This document shows positions 47,697 to 57,834 of a DNA stretch of 64,000 bases, piece by piece. The notes beneath the pieces are model-generated. The model made no database searches. It saw only the letters and a list, made by a program, of their open reading frames with translations, and had not been told where the DNA came from. Numbering within the stretch: the stretch's first letter is position 1; every line of letters begins with the position of its first letter. Location of the stretch: contig OW387141.1 of NCBI GenBank assembly GCA_936440205.1, positions 48,617,307-48,681,306 on the forward strand, given 5' to 3'. Both the position numbers and the translations under genes were made by a program. This DNA comes from Lepidonotus clava. Lineage: Eukaryota; Annelida; Polychaeta; Phyllodocida; Polynoidae.

Positions 47697-47999
47697 GGCC
47701 TGTTTCATAACAAAGCTTCGTAGGTACAAGAGTTTTTGTGTGCTTACTAATACTGTATGGAAGTTTGAAACTCTTGTAAGCCGCCGTTTCATAACAAACC
47801 TCAAAACTATACATCCACCCCAAACACTTGTATATCTACAAACAACCTGTGTAAACAACCCAAATCGACATAACTCCTGCCAAGCTCATGTAAACAAAAA
47901 CAAAACTCATGTAGCTATAATGATGAAAAAGGTTGTCGTACCTTCATGAAATGCAAAACCTGTGTAGTGATATGGAGGTCTGTTTATGAAACAGGCCCC
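47697..47999. mobile_element. MITE, GGCCTGTTTCATAA ends
   Basis: The ends ggcctgtttcataacaaagc and the complement of tctgtttatgaaacaggccc are inverted. The 303-bp interior repeats the phrase cgtttcataacaaac once more. Frames crossing it are not genes. Confidence 0.75.
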
Positions 48000-48242
48000 T
48001 AATGGGCTCCTGTTTCCTGAGGACAGGAAACATGCTGTTGCTGATGTAACTGTGTGTTCCTTAAAGGAAACCTTGCATGTAAGTGAATGATTAATGTTTG
48101 TCAATTGAATTCATTGATGGTGGAATCTGTACTAAAAACAAATAAATTCCGAAAAATTGTAAGAATATTCTAAGTATAGCCAAAGTTATGAGATATCAAG
48201 ATTGGTGTATTCTATATAATTTGAAAGAACAGAGAGAGAACA

Positions 48243-49156
48243 GGGCGCTGTTCCACAAAAATGTTCGTAACTATTGTGCTAAATATTGAATGTGTACGCA
48301 AATACTGTTAGTAAGGAAAAGTGTACGTAGTATCAAAAAAGCAGTAATAACTTGTATTTATGCACAAAATGTACAAAAGATTGGGTTTAAATCATTTTCA
48401 GTTTTTGTGTTATAACTCCGTGAGTTCTCAACCAATTTTAATGTGGTTTTCACTGAAGGATTCAATGACATTTACAATGACATCTTATATACTATCACAG
48501 TCTTATGACTTCATGATGGAAAAAATATTTGAATATTAAAAATGGTCTACGAACACTCAATTACATGTTGCAGGGGGCTATTCTAAAAAAAACTGTACTT
48601 AAGTGTAAGGATTAACTTTGGATTTGTGCGCAAATAGTGCTATTAAGAAATAGTGTACGTAATGTCACAAATAACTTCAAACTTAAACTGTACGTAGAAA
48701 AAATTACACAAATGACAAAAGATTGTATTTAAGATAATTGTTCTGATTCTCTTTAATAGCTCCATGAATTCTTAACCGATTCTAAGTTGGTTTTCACTAG
48801 CGGACTCCTTATAAATTAGGCGTTTTAATGATATGTCATTTGTTATCATACCTATACCGATTCATGGTGAAATATCCTTTTGAATAATAAAAGTTTTTTA
48901 CGAACACTCAATTACATGTCGCAGATAATTGATAGTAATGCACATATTTCTTGTCCTATGCACAGTACGCAGAAATATAATTGTTTGCGTATCTTGTTTC
49001 TGGAAAGAAATATCAACTTGGATTGTTCATAAGTTTTTATGGAATGACCCTCATAGGGATATGCACACTATTTTTGTGCTGCGTACTGTAAGTATCTTGT
49101 TTCTGGAATGAATTACAGATTCTGAATGTTCATAACTTTTTATGGAATGGCCCCCA
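48243..49156. mobile_element. Composite fold-back element with an internal tandem pair
   Basis: Two diverged copies of about 340 bp (48,243-48,573 and 48,574-48,923) both end in acgaacactcaattacatg followed by tYgcag. They are followed by two short repeats with tcttgtttctggaa. The beginning of each long copy (gggcgctgttccacaaaaat, gggggctattctaaaaaa) is inverted relative to the 3' end (tttttatggaatggccccc), so the whole is bounded by inverted repeats. Confidence 0.65.
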
Positions 49157-51363
49157 GAAGTAAAAGAGCTAAGGAATACATGGAAAACAGAAAACAGTTT
49201 CTGCTTTGTTATTATGTTTGTATTTTCATACAGATATTAATCTACCCACTATTTTATATACCCAAGAAGTAAATGTTTGTGGAAGTAAAGAAATACTTTA
49301 GATTTCTTTCTATTCGTTATGACTTGAAACTGTTAGAACAAGGAGGAGAAAAGTGCTCCCAATTAACATTGTATTTTATGGGAGACCAGTCAAAGAGCAA
49401 TGTAATAGTAATGCTAATTCAAAATTCTAGCAATGTTCCACAACATTTGCGACATTATTAGATTAGCTACTAACATACTTGGCTTGGGATTCACTGAAAT
49501 CCACCTTCACTGTATGCATCCATCTCCAAACAAATTATACCCGAGTTTGCTTGGAGAGTGGAGCACAGTGGCAAGATTTTAACAGCTGATTAAGAAAAAT
49601 GGGATTGTCTTGCATTCACCTATAGTAGGGTGTGTCATAGGGTGCAGTAAGAATTTCCCTACTATAATTTCTTATCAAATGTACATGCACTTTTTAAAAA
49701 CTTATGTAACTTTACCATACTTTACATTGAAATGTTCCTAAAATCAATATAACATATGGCCATGTTTTTATACCAATAGACAGGAAAAAATGTGTAGAAT
49801 CTAGAGATATAAAGTTCAATAACATTGAATGAAAGGTAATAATTTAGAATACAAAAAGCATGCAGGGAGCCTGCATTTTGCAAGTCTTCGCGTTGTTTCT
49901 TGCCTGGTAAATCTATAGAAGGGTAAAACAGCAATAGATAGATACTATGTGTAATGCAGACCTTGTGCAAATGTTAAAAATTTAGTGATAACCATATATG
50001 GTATAACACACTTGTAATAAATATATATCACACACATAATAATCACTTGGCCATTATATAAATCTAAAATTTCTAATTTCTAGATGATACTAATAATTGT
50101 AAATTCTGATTTCAAATGACTGTTTTAGGCGAAGAGAGTATGATATATTTATATCTTAGATATATTTGCATTGTGGAATGTTCTTTGAAATTTTGAAATA
50201 TTGAAATTCATTTAGAAATGTGTATCACAGTCCCTTGGCCATAACATAATTATATCTAATATTGATAGATTCTAGGTACTGATCAAAATTGCAAACTGTA
50301 ACAAAATATGGTTATTTGAGATGAACGCAGAGGAAGTATGCATGTTTTTGATGTTTTTGTAGGGTGAAAACTAATTGTTAGGAAATTATCACCAGTATGT
50401 ATGCCCATGGCCAGCCCCTTTCTGAGTACTGTGCTGTCCTCTCTATAGGACAGTTATGCCCACCCTACAGGCCAGTAATGGGGGCACTGAGCAGCTGAAA
50501 GCTCCTGCTAGTACCCTACCTCATATTTATAGGTGCTGCAGTAAGAACTGGAGATTCCCCTCTTACCATTAGGGAACAGAAGCCTGCAGACATGAATGGG
50601 ACATCACATACATCAGGACAATCGGCCTTATGGTGGAGGCCGAGGGCCCTATCCCTCATCTGATTAGAGGCCCCATCATATGTAGTTACTACCCGCGACA
50701 TTCCGGGTACCGGCCCTGTTCTGAATGTACGCAGCCTATAGCGTTAACAGGGGTTCTATTGTTCTCCTGTTATTGTGTTAATGCTTATGGAGCTCATCTT
50801 CCCTGTTAGCTCTGTTGGAGTAGGGGTTCTTTATACATATATACAAACACAGCTTTGCTATAGCGTCAGGAAATAAAGTTTTGTCATCTATGCAGTATGT
50901 TTTGATTGTAACCTAGGTTGAAATTTCAATTACTCCAATGAAACTGAAGGTTAGACTAAGTTGAGTTAGTCAACTGTTCATTGATTTTATTTATCAAATT
51001 TATAATTAAAAAGATATTAGTCACAAAGATAGCAAGTTATATGAGATGACTTAGCCATTTAAAAAAATTGGTGTGTTTATCCTAATCTTTCAAATTCCAG
51101 TGCACATTGATATTCTAGTTAATGTCAAATGACATAATTCATGTAAGTGATGATTTCTATACAACAATAAGTAGTATCTTTTATTGTTTATTGTCTATCT
51201 ACCTGTGCATACTACAACCATTTTTCTGTGTTTTTAAATCAGATGGTGTCTGTAAAAAATTATATATAATCAAAATCAAGATGATGAGAATGTCTCTGTG
51301 AGAGTTTTGGATAGCAGTGCCAGTTGTCAAAAGCCATTAATGTCCGAACCAAAAATATGCTAA
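49157..51363. other. No gene supported
   Basis: Mostly AT-rich. The stretch 50,390-50,720 is GC-richer, and its minus strand shows gatagggccctcggcctcc, a faint tRNA-like pattern. The 61-codon minus frame there is not convincing as a gene. Confidence 0.35.
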
Positions 51364-51830
51364 CTATAAGTGAGCACAAATATGTTTAATATACCTCTTA
51401 AATTTAACCATTGTTGTTGCCTTCTTTACCTCTGTGCCAAGCATTTCCCACATCTTAACCACTTTTGACAAAGGGCTTTTTAGATATATTTCATAAGTCC
51501 TTTTCTTCTTCATCTTAAACTTTACCTTCAAATGACTTCTCAACTTTACTTGTGGTCAGCTACACTCTAGATTAGCTCTTAATTTACTTTGCCAGTGAAT
51601 GATACTATGCATATGCTCCCACCGTAGTAGTTTTAAAGGCTGAACTTCATATATCTGATACAGTTCTTCCACTTTTTTATCTTTGTGCATAATATCATCA
51701 TCAATGGATGTTACTGCTCTTTCTTGCAGCCTTTCAAGCCTCTCTTTTCTTCTTGTCAGTGCACTTTCTATCATAATCAAGTTTGCCAAGTCGGAGGTTA
51801 TATAAAGTTGGACTCAGCATAACTGGTATA
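51364..51830 (-). pseudogene. 3' tail of a LINE reverse transcriptase, broken
   Basis: On the minus strand the frame 51,789-51,556 codes LTRRKERLERLQERAVTSI and ELYQIYEVQPLKLLRWEHMH. In a shifted frame it continues with VKLRSHLKVKFKMKKKRTYE, then LKSPLSKVVKMWEMLG and ATTMVKFKRYIKHIC up to a stop at 51,364. This is the typical carboxy-terminal region of LINE reverse transcriptases: a pair of leucine-rich helices, then a pattern like YxxRSPxxxxxxLWNxLPxxVxxAxTxxxFKxxL. One frameshift lies near 51,556. Further decayed sequence runs to about 51,830. Neither the catalytic domain nor an endonuclease is present, so it is a 5'-truncated copy. Confidence 0.82.
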
Positions 51831-52246
51831 CCCTATGATTAAATTTTCTATACTTATCATCTACGAAATCTCAAATTCAAAATTCTACAAAATTAAACAT
51901 TCTATCTACAATAACTCCAAGATAATTATATCTGATAACATTTTCAATTACCTTAACTCCAAAGCTAATTTTCTTTTCATTATCCAATGTCACCCCTGGG
52001 CATCCAAGCATCACATGGTTAGTATTTTGCATATGTCTATGTGTTAGTATGTGTCTGTATGCTAAATGTTTATAATGAAAAGCAATTGCTGCACTATACT
52101 TTGTTGACTTTGAGAAGTGATATTGGAAAATTTATTGATAAAACAGCTTTCCCAGATAGGAGACGTTATGATCTGATCAGAGCCGGCTATTGCCTGCACT
52201 GGAGCAGGTGCACAGTAACAGTGCCCCGATTGCCAGGCGGGCATTT
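51831..52246. other. No gene seen
   Basis: AT-rich sequence. Its last 35 bases (cacagtaacagtgccccgat onward) recur on the other side of the next element. Confidence 0.4.
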
Positions 52247-52612
52247 AAGCCTGGTCCCCACAGGGCGACTAAGATATGTTTAGTCAGTGGTAAATAAGAT
52301 CAGTTAGTGGCCTGGTGATTAACTAGACACTGGTGCAATGATGCCTGGTTAGTAAATAACTAGTCACTGTGGTTCTGTAGCAAAATATTTGACATGTTTA
52401 ATATTTCTTCCAAGTCACCAGCTGTTAGTAAAGTTGATCACCAGGATAAACAGCTAAAGTGTCCTCTAATCATCAGCAGTTTGATGGCAAGGGCGATTAA
52501 TATTTTTCTTCCACTTGTGATAAGTTAGTTGCCAGATGTCATACTAAGCTCTTAATCACTGAGCGACAAAAGTTAGTTGCCAGGGTTTAGTCATCATGTG
52601 GAGACCCGCTTT
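52247..52612. mobile_element. MITE, GGTCCCCACAGGGCGACTAA ends
   Basis: The left end gcctggtccccacagggcga and the complement of the right end (agtcatcatgtggagacccg) are inverted. The interior has ttagtNNcc-type subrepeats. It is flanked by a diverged 35-bp direct repeat, caca-gta-ac-gccccgat-gcc-gcgggcatt, at about 52,210-52,245 and 52,626-52,660. Confidence 0.7.
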
Positions 52613-53526
52613 TGGGTGAAGGTTCACAGTAGCACGCCCCGATCGCCGAGCGGGCATTTGAACGAAAGGTGCAGCAAATATGGTCTGACCGAGAATAGAT
52701 GCCTGGTGCAGGGTGGGGTAAATATAGGACTGATAATGTAAAGCCCCCTACTGAGTTACTCATCAGAATGCAGGGGGCTGACTATTGATGGGGCGCTGCT
52801 GGGGGCGGTGAGCGGCTCCAAGCCCCCCTCGACCCCCTCTACCACCGAGCTATGGAGGCGCAGGGGTAACATTTCATCATGGCCCAGACATGAAGGTGCA
52901 TGCTTGGATGATTTGTCATGCATACTCTGAGTTTAGGCCTGCTGGATTACATAGAGAAGCAGGAAGATTAAATCAGCAGAAAGCTGCACGGTAGGATCTT
53001 CTGAGTATTGATAGCTGACAAATTTTATGATCTTGTAATTTACCTGCATGTATTTCCTCTTTTTCCTTCTTTGCTTTTTATAAAAGCCAGTGTTCACTAT
53101 CTGACAATATTCATTTTTCCTCACCTCATTGTCTAAAATTCTTTGGTGCATTTATTTTGTAGACTGGAATTCAGTGGAAAATGGTCTTACACCAAAACAC
53201 ATTTCCAGTTTAAATAAAAGATTTGGAAAAAACGAACTTGTCCGAAGTTTCTACATTATACAGACTTCCATTTAATTTATCAACAGTTGCAGTGCCAGAA
53301 ATAATTATTGCAAATTGTGCCATGCACAATCTGGGTACATGGCCCACTGTCAACATTATTATAATGTGATATCATAAGTGAGGTTTCTGTCCACTTTTGT
53401 TATATTCAAATAAGAACTGACATGATGAGTTTCTTCCTGCATTACTGTATCATTAATATGAGTTGGTAAAAAATATAAACTATATGACCAAAACTTACCA
53501 CCCCTCTCTCCCCTGCCTGCCCCCAG
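52613..53526. other. No gene seen before the exon candidate
   Basis: A GC-rich patch at 52,700-52,870 has no frame. The last 30 bases (cccctctctcccctgcctgc) form a pyrimidine tract for the acceptor at 53,525. Confidence 0.4.
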
Positions 53527-53652
53527 TCTCCGACCCTGACCAGCCTGGGGTCGGCCAGATGGTTATCTACCGGCCCCTTATTGATTGGCTGCAGGGTGCG
53601 GATGTCCCTGGTGCCCCCGCCAAGGTGTCTGACCCCAAGAACACCGCCCACC
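53527..53652 (+). CDS. Candidate 126-bp internal exon, unrecognised protein
   Basis: A near-ideal acceptor (cccctctctcccctgcctgc then ccccag, AG at 53,525-53,526) opens a frame coding SDPDQPGVGQMVIYR and PLIDWLQGADVPGAPAKV then SDPKNTAH, up to a good donor ACC/GTGAGA (GT at 53,653). The exon is 126 bp and phase 1 at both ends. Third codon positions are strongly G/C against AT-rich surroundings, a sign of coding. The frame also stays open past the donor to a stop at about 53,743 (HHPTIDLSILLP-like end), so a terminal exon is possible as well. I do not recognise the protein. Its 3' side merges into the minisatellite at 53.7 kb. Confidence 0.5.
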
Positions 53653-53689
53653 GTGAGACAACCTCCTACCCTGACCGCTCCACCACGGA

Positions 53690-54632
53690 CCTGCCTTCCT
53701 ACCATAACCACCCCACCATAGACCTGTCTATCCTCCTACCCTAATCAGCCTACCATAGACCTGTCTACCCTCCTAGCCTAACCACCTCATCATAGACCTG
53801 CCTACCCTCCTACCCTCCTACCCTAACAAGCCCACCATAGACCTGTCTACCCTCCTACGCTAACCAGCCAACCATAGACCTCCCTACCCTTCTACCCTCC
53901 TACCCTAACAAGCCCACCATAGACCTGCCTACCCTCCTACCCTCCTACCCTAACAAGCCCACGATAGACCTGTCTACCCTCCTACGCTAACCAGCCAACC
54001 ATAGACCTCCCTACCCTTCTACCCTCCTACCCTAACAAGCCCACCATAGACCTGCCTACCCTCCTACCCTCCTACCCTAACCAGCCCACCATAGACCTGT
54101 CTACCATCCTACCCTAACCATCCCACCATAGACCTGTCTACCCTCCTAGCCTAACCACCTCATCATAGACCTGCCTACCCTCCTACCCTCCTAGCCTAAC
54201 CACCTCATCATAGACCTGCCTACCCTCCTACCCTCCTACTCTAACCACCCCACCATAGACCTGTCTACCCTCCTACGCTAACCAGCCCACCATAGACCTC
54301 CCTACCCTTCTACCCTCCTACCCTAACAAGCCCACCATAGACCTGCCTACCCTCCTACCCTCCTACCCTAACCAGCCCACCATAGACCTGTCTACCATCC
54401 TACCCTAACCATCCCACCATAGACCTGTCTACCCTCCTAGCCTAACCACCTCATCATAGACCTGCCTACCCTCCTAGCCTCCTACCCTAACCAGCCCACC
54501 ATAGACCTGTCTACCATCCTACCCTAACCATCCCACCATAGACCTGCCTGCCCTTCTACCCTAACCATCCCACCATAGACCTGTCTACCCTCCTACCCTA
54601 ACCACCCAACCATAGACCTGTCTACCCTCCTT
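53690..54632. repeat. Minisatellite, unit about 36-48 bp, grown from the edge of the exon candidate
   Basis: Units of ccaccatagacctgtctacc then ctcctaccctaaccag repeat about 24 times, some with an extra ccctccta. A larger pattern of several units is itself repeated. The first recognisable unit lies at about 53,708-53,745, still inside the open frame of the exon candidate, and degenerate related phrases (gacctgccttcctaccataa) start a little earlier. It ends abruptly where the LINE begins. Confidence 0.92.
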
Positions 54633-54634
54633 TG

Positions 54635-56906
54635 GGATATTTATTTTAATAATATAACAATAAGTTTAGACAAAATCTGTCCTATTCATGAACTACTAAT
54701 CCCAAAATCAAAGCCTGCTTGGTTAACAAATGATATAATAAGCTTGATGAGGGATAGAGATTACTTTTATGATAGAGCAAGATGCATGGGGAGAGAAGAT
54801 GACTAGAATATGGCTCGTATATTGAGAAATCGAGTTGCCACTGTGTAAAGCCAGAACTATCCAAAATAAATTAATAGATAACAAGAATAATCCTAAAAGA
54901 TTCTGGTCAGAAATTAATAATATTTTTCCCAAAATAGGTACTAGTAATACTATAATTTCCCTTGAAAATGATCAACATGAAACCGTAAGCGGACTTGCTC
55001 TATCTAACTATGTTAATACGTATTATGTTAATGTAGGCGAGAATATGGCCACCCCATTGTTACATAATTTAGGTGGTTTAGAAAATTGCTTACATAATTT
55101 TGAAAAATCTGCAACTACTCTCGAAGTAGACAGGGATTTTTTACAATATGTTATTACCCCTCAAGTCTTACTTAAGGAATTGAGTAAAATTGATCAATCG
55201 AAGTCATCAGCAATACCTAATATAAGATCGATGGTTATTGTGGATGCTTTTGAATCTCAAATTTACCGAGCTTGCAGAATGTATGATTGTTCTCTCCAGA
55301 CTGGGATTGTGCCATATGCATGGAAAGATGCTATAGTTATTCCCTTGCCTAAGGTACCTGTTGTAGAAAATGTTAAACAGCTCAGGCCTATCTCGTTACT
55401 ACCAATTCCAGGAAAAATTTTAGAAAAAATTGTAAGCAATAGGCTAAATTCTTTTTTAAACCAGAATAATATATTGACATCACGACAGCATGGTTTCAGG
55501 CAAGGCCATTCAACAATATCTGCTATAACAACAGTAGCAAATGAAATTTATGATGACATCAATGTGTTGACACCTACTGTAATGGCCTTCTTGGACTTAA
55601 GCAAAGCGTTTGATTCAATAAATCACAAATTATTACTTATGAAATTAAAGTATTTGGGCATATCGAACTGTACTTATAAATGGTTTGAGTCTTATCTGTC
55701 TGGTAGACAACAAAAGGTTTTCATGAATGGTTATACATCTGACACTAAGAAAATTACATACGGGGTTCCCCAGGGATCTGTTTTAGGCCCCATTCTGTTC
55801 CTAATTCTTATTAATGAAATTGGGAAAATGTTTCCAAACAATGTTATCCTATACGCTGATGATGCAGTCCTAATTAGTCGAAATATCAGAGAATTAGAAC
55901 TAAATCTTGACACCACTGGAAAATGGTTCTGTAATAACCTGTTAAATTTAAATAAATCAAAAACAAAATGGATGTACATTGAATCCATAAGGAGCAGAAT
56001 GGGGCTCATCGATGGAGAAGGTCCTACTTTATATATTGATGGCACTAAACTTGAAAGAGTACGACAATTTAACTATTTTGTCCTGGATGAAAATATGGAT
56101 GTTAATGCTCATAAAAACAAAATTACATCCCAAATACAACAAAAACTGAAATTCCTTAGGAAAATTAGAGTGTTTGTAACTGAAGGTGTTGCCCTTACTT
56201 TGTATAAGACAATGATTTTACCTATTCTTGATTATGGTGATTTTATTTACGAGCAAAATATAGGGTACATAAATAACCAACTACAAAAATTACAAAACGA
56301 TGCTTTAAGGGTTATTTATGGACAATATACCATTCCTTATCAACAAAGGTTAAAAAGTAATGTACTACATCGTAATGCAGATATTTTTACATTGGAATAT
56401 AGAAGGAAATTACACTTATTATTGTATGCATATTCACTGACTACAAATGAGATGTATGTGGATAATAGAGACATCATAACAAGACGTCATGATGGGCTTT
56501 TGTTAAAAATACCAGTAGTTAAAAATAAAAGACATTATAGAAGTATTCTATATAGGGCTATTTGGGCATGGAACTCTATCCCCTTGTTGTTACGAAATCC
56601 TGTTTCGAAAAGTGAGTTTAAAACTTCTATTGACCTGTATTTTGATAATCCATATGGTTAAGCTCGATGACTTTTATTACTAAGTAATATTATGAGTTGT
56701 CATCATTTCATCCTGTTCATTATTCATCAACATTATAATGGTTTCACAAAATGGGTTTTCATCCTCTTGTATCAACTTGAACTGAAATTCTAGAACATCT
56801 TATGACGGAATGAGTATATTTTGTACTGTATGATTTGGAGGGAAGGGAATTAATAACGTCTATGACGATCCCTCTACCCTAAATAAAAATGAATTCAAAA
56901 AAAAAA
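54635..56906 (+). mobile_element. 5'-truncated LINE retrotransposon copy
   Basis: The copy starts immediately after the minisatellite, inside the linker between endonuclease and reverse transcriptase (peptide KPAWLTNDIISLMRDRDYFY), so the 5' UTR and the apurinic endonuclease are missing, as is usual after incomplete reverse transcription. The linker frame has a TAG at 54,804-54,806 and then a shift of frame near 54,835. The 3' UTR is about 245 bp and ends in AAATAAAAATGAATTC and ten A at 56,897-56,906. No clear target-site duplication is visible, partly because the 5' side is repeat DNA. The style of the reverse transcriptase points to the Jockey/CR1/L2 group. I cannot name the clade more closely. 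Confidence 0.88.
54835..56661 (+). CDS. LINE reverse transcriptase, carboxy-terminal 608 codons intact
   Basis: This is an RNA-dependent DNA polymerase that copies LINE RNA at a nicked chromosomal target. The open frame has all core motifs: RPISLLPIPGKILEKIV, then QHGFRQGHST, motif A FLDLSKAFDSINHKLLLMKL with the catalytic Asp at residue 254, motif B YGVPQGSVLGPILFLILINE, motif C YADD at residues 340-343 with both catalytic Asp, and motif D WFCNNLLNLNKSKTKWMYI. The typical LINE tail follows (QKLQNDALRVIYG, then AIWAWNSIPLLLRNPVSKSE) up to a normal stop. The first codon is TTG and not a true start, and the real protein began upstream in sequence now lost. The spot FNYFVLDEN looks one or two residues shorter than the usual FxYLGxxLDE. 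An undamaged 1.8-kb frame implies a fairly young insertion. Confidence 0.95.
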   Translation: MPLCKARTIQNKLIDNKNNPKRFWSEINNIFPKIGTSNTIISLENDQHETVSGLALSNYVNTYYVNVGENMATPLLHNLGGLENCLHNFEKSATTLEVDRDFLQYVITPQVLLKELSKIDQSKSSAIPNIRSMVIVDAFESQIYRACRMYDCSLQTGIVPYAWKDAIVIPLPKVPVVENVKQLRPISLLPIPGKILEKIVSNRLNSFLNQNNILTSRQHGFRQGHSTISAITTVANEIYDDINVLTPTVMAFLDLSKAFDSINHKLLLMKLKYLGISNCTYKWFESYLSGRQQKVFMNGYTSDTKKITYGVPQGSVLGPILFLILINEIGKMFPNNVILYADDAVLISRNIRELELNLDTTGKWFCNNLLNLNKSKTKWMYIESIRSRMGLIDGEGPTLYIDGTKLERVRQFNYFVLDENMDVNAHKNKITSQIQQKLKFLRKIRVFVTEGVALTLYKTMILPILDYGDFIYEQNIGYINNQLQKLQNDALRVIYGQYTIPYQQRLKSNVLHRNADIFTLEYRRKLHLLLYAYSLTTNEMYVDNRDIITRRHDGLLLKIPVVKNKRHYRSILYRAIWAWNSIPLLLRNPVSKSEFKTSIDLYFDNPYG

Positions 56907-57012
56907 CCCTGACTTTTCTGAACCAGTGAATATGTATCTATCTGGAGACTATAAGTTAAAGCTCAATGTGTACATTTCTTCTCAAGACAGAAAATAAAGT
57001 CACTATCTATAG
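56907..57012. other. Flank between LINE and the next frame
   Basis: AT-rich. The flank after the LINE poly(A) begins ccctgactt, and the same phrase aaccctgactt recurs at about 57,088. Confidence 0.4.
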
Positions 57013-57109
57013 TCAACAACTACATGAAAATCTTACTTGTAAGATGTAGCTCTGAAATAAAAAAATAAATCTGCCTTTCAATACAATAACCCTGACTTTA
57101 AAAAAATAG

Positions 57110-57453
57110 GCAGGGGGGGAGGGGGGAGGCCAGGGATCTGTTAAGTATTCAGTTTCCGGGGTCTGCCACCATCCCATAGTTGAGCCAATGATTTCGACGT
57201 CTACATTGCATTGGTAGATCCTCCGGGCATAGGCCATGCAACCAGGTACTACACATTGTCTGGTTTGCCATTTTTCTGATGTCATCGTCATATTTGTTTT
57301 TAAATCAAAAGAGATGCACTGTTGTTCTATTTGTATCTGGTAGCATGGACTCTCATAGGGGACGCCACTGTTGATGACACCAGGAAAAATACAAAGGCCA
57401 TGGTCAGACTTACATATCTTAGTGTAGCTATAATATCTTTGGTTGAGATAATT
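57110..57453 (-). CDS. Candidate exon of a secreted, cysteine-rich protein, unrecognised
   Basis: A minus-strand frame stays open for over 140 codons below a TGA at 57,454-57,456. Between about 57,440 and 57,130 it reads as a natural extracellular peptide: YTKICKSDH, GLCIFPGVINSGVPYESPCY, a sequon NMT, RQCVVPGCMAYARRIYQC and GSTMGWWQTPETEYL. Seven cysteines fall in about 70 residues. After about 57,130 it turns into a proline run coded by a C tract, so the exon probably ends before that, but I could not fix the donor, and the acceptor (possibly caaccaaag) is weak. The family is not recognised. The neighbouring LINE lies 200 bp away in the opposite orientation. Confidence 0.42.
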
Positions 57454-57617
57454 TCAGACACTAGATACCTGCAACAGGTATCCAATGTACAATGATATAA
57501 TATAATATACAGTACTTTTATTCACAACTCTGTTAAGGGCAAAGGAAGGAGGTTGGGTGTGGCCGATAGGGTTACAGGGCATCACCAAGTCACAATAGAC
57601 CAATAATCCAGACTCAC

Positions 57618-57660
57618 CAACAGTGGCCAGACACATCATTAGAAAGGCGGAGAATATCAA
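57618..57660 (-). CDS. Possible signal-peptide exon just upstream of the cysteine-rich exon
   Basis: On the minus strand IFSAFLMMCLATVG, a hydrophobic signal-like stretch, runs into the strong donor G/GTGAGT (GT at 57,616-57,617). Its own ATG codons are internal (MM). The phase here (1) does not match the simplest acceptor of the next candidate exon, so the link is unproven. If unspliced, the frame continues with VYCDLVMPCNPIGH. Confidence 0.2.
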
Positions 57661-57834
57661 TCAGTCCACTTTCTCAGGCTAGTCCTGCTTCACAGGTCAC
57701 CCCTATAATCAGGGCGAATCGAAAATTCAGGAGGTCCTGAGTTTACTATGTTAGCCCGACCTGGTAAGGTTTAACATTAAACATTGTTGGGAAACAGTTG
57801 TAAACCCTTGGGCAATAAGTGATTAGTGATAGGA

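Noticed and set aside
50516-50701. 61-codon minus-strand frame with a natural residue mix
   Set aside because: The same DNA shows faint tRNA-like signals, and the frame has no splice sites or homologue I can name.
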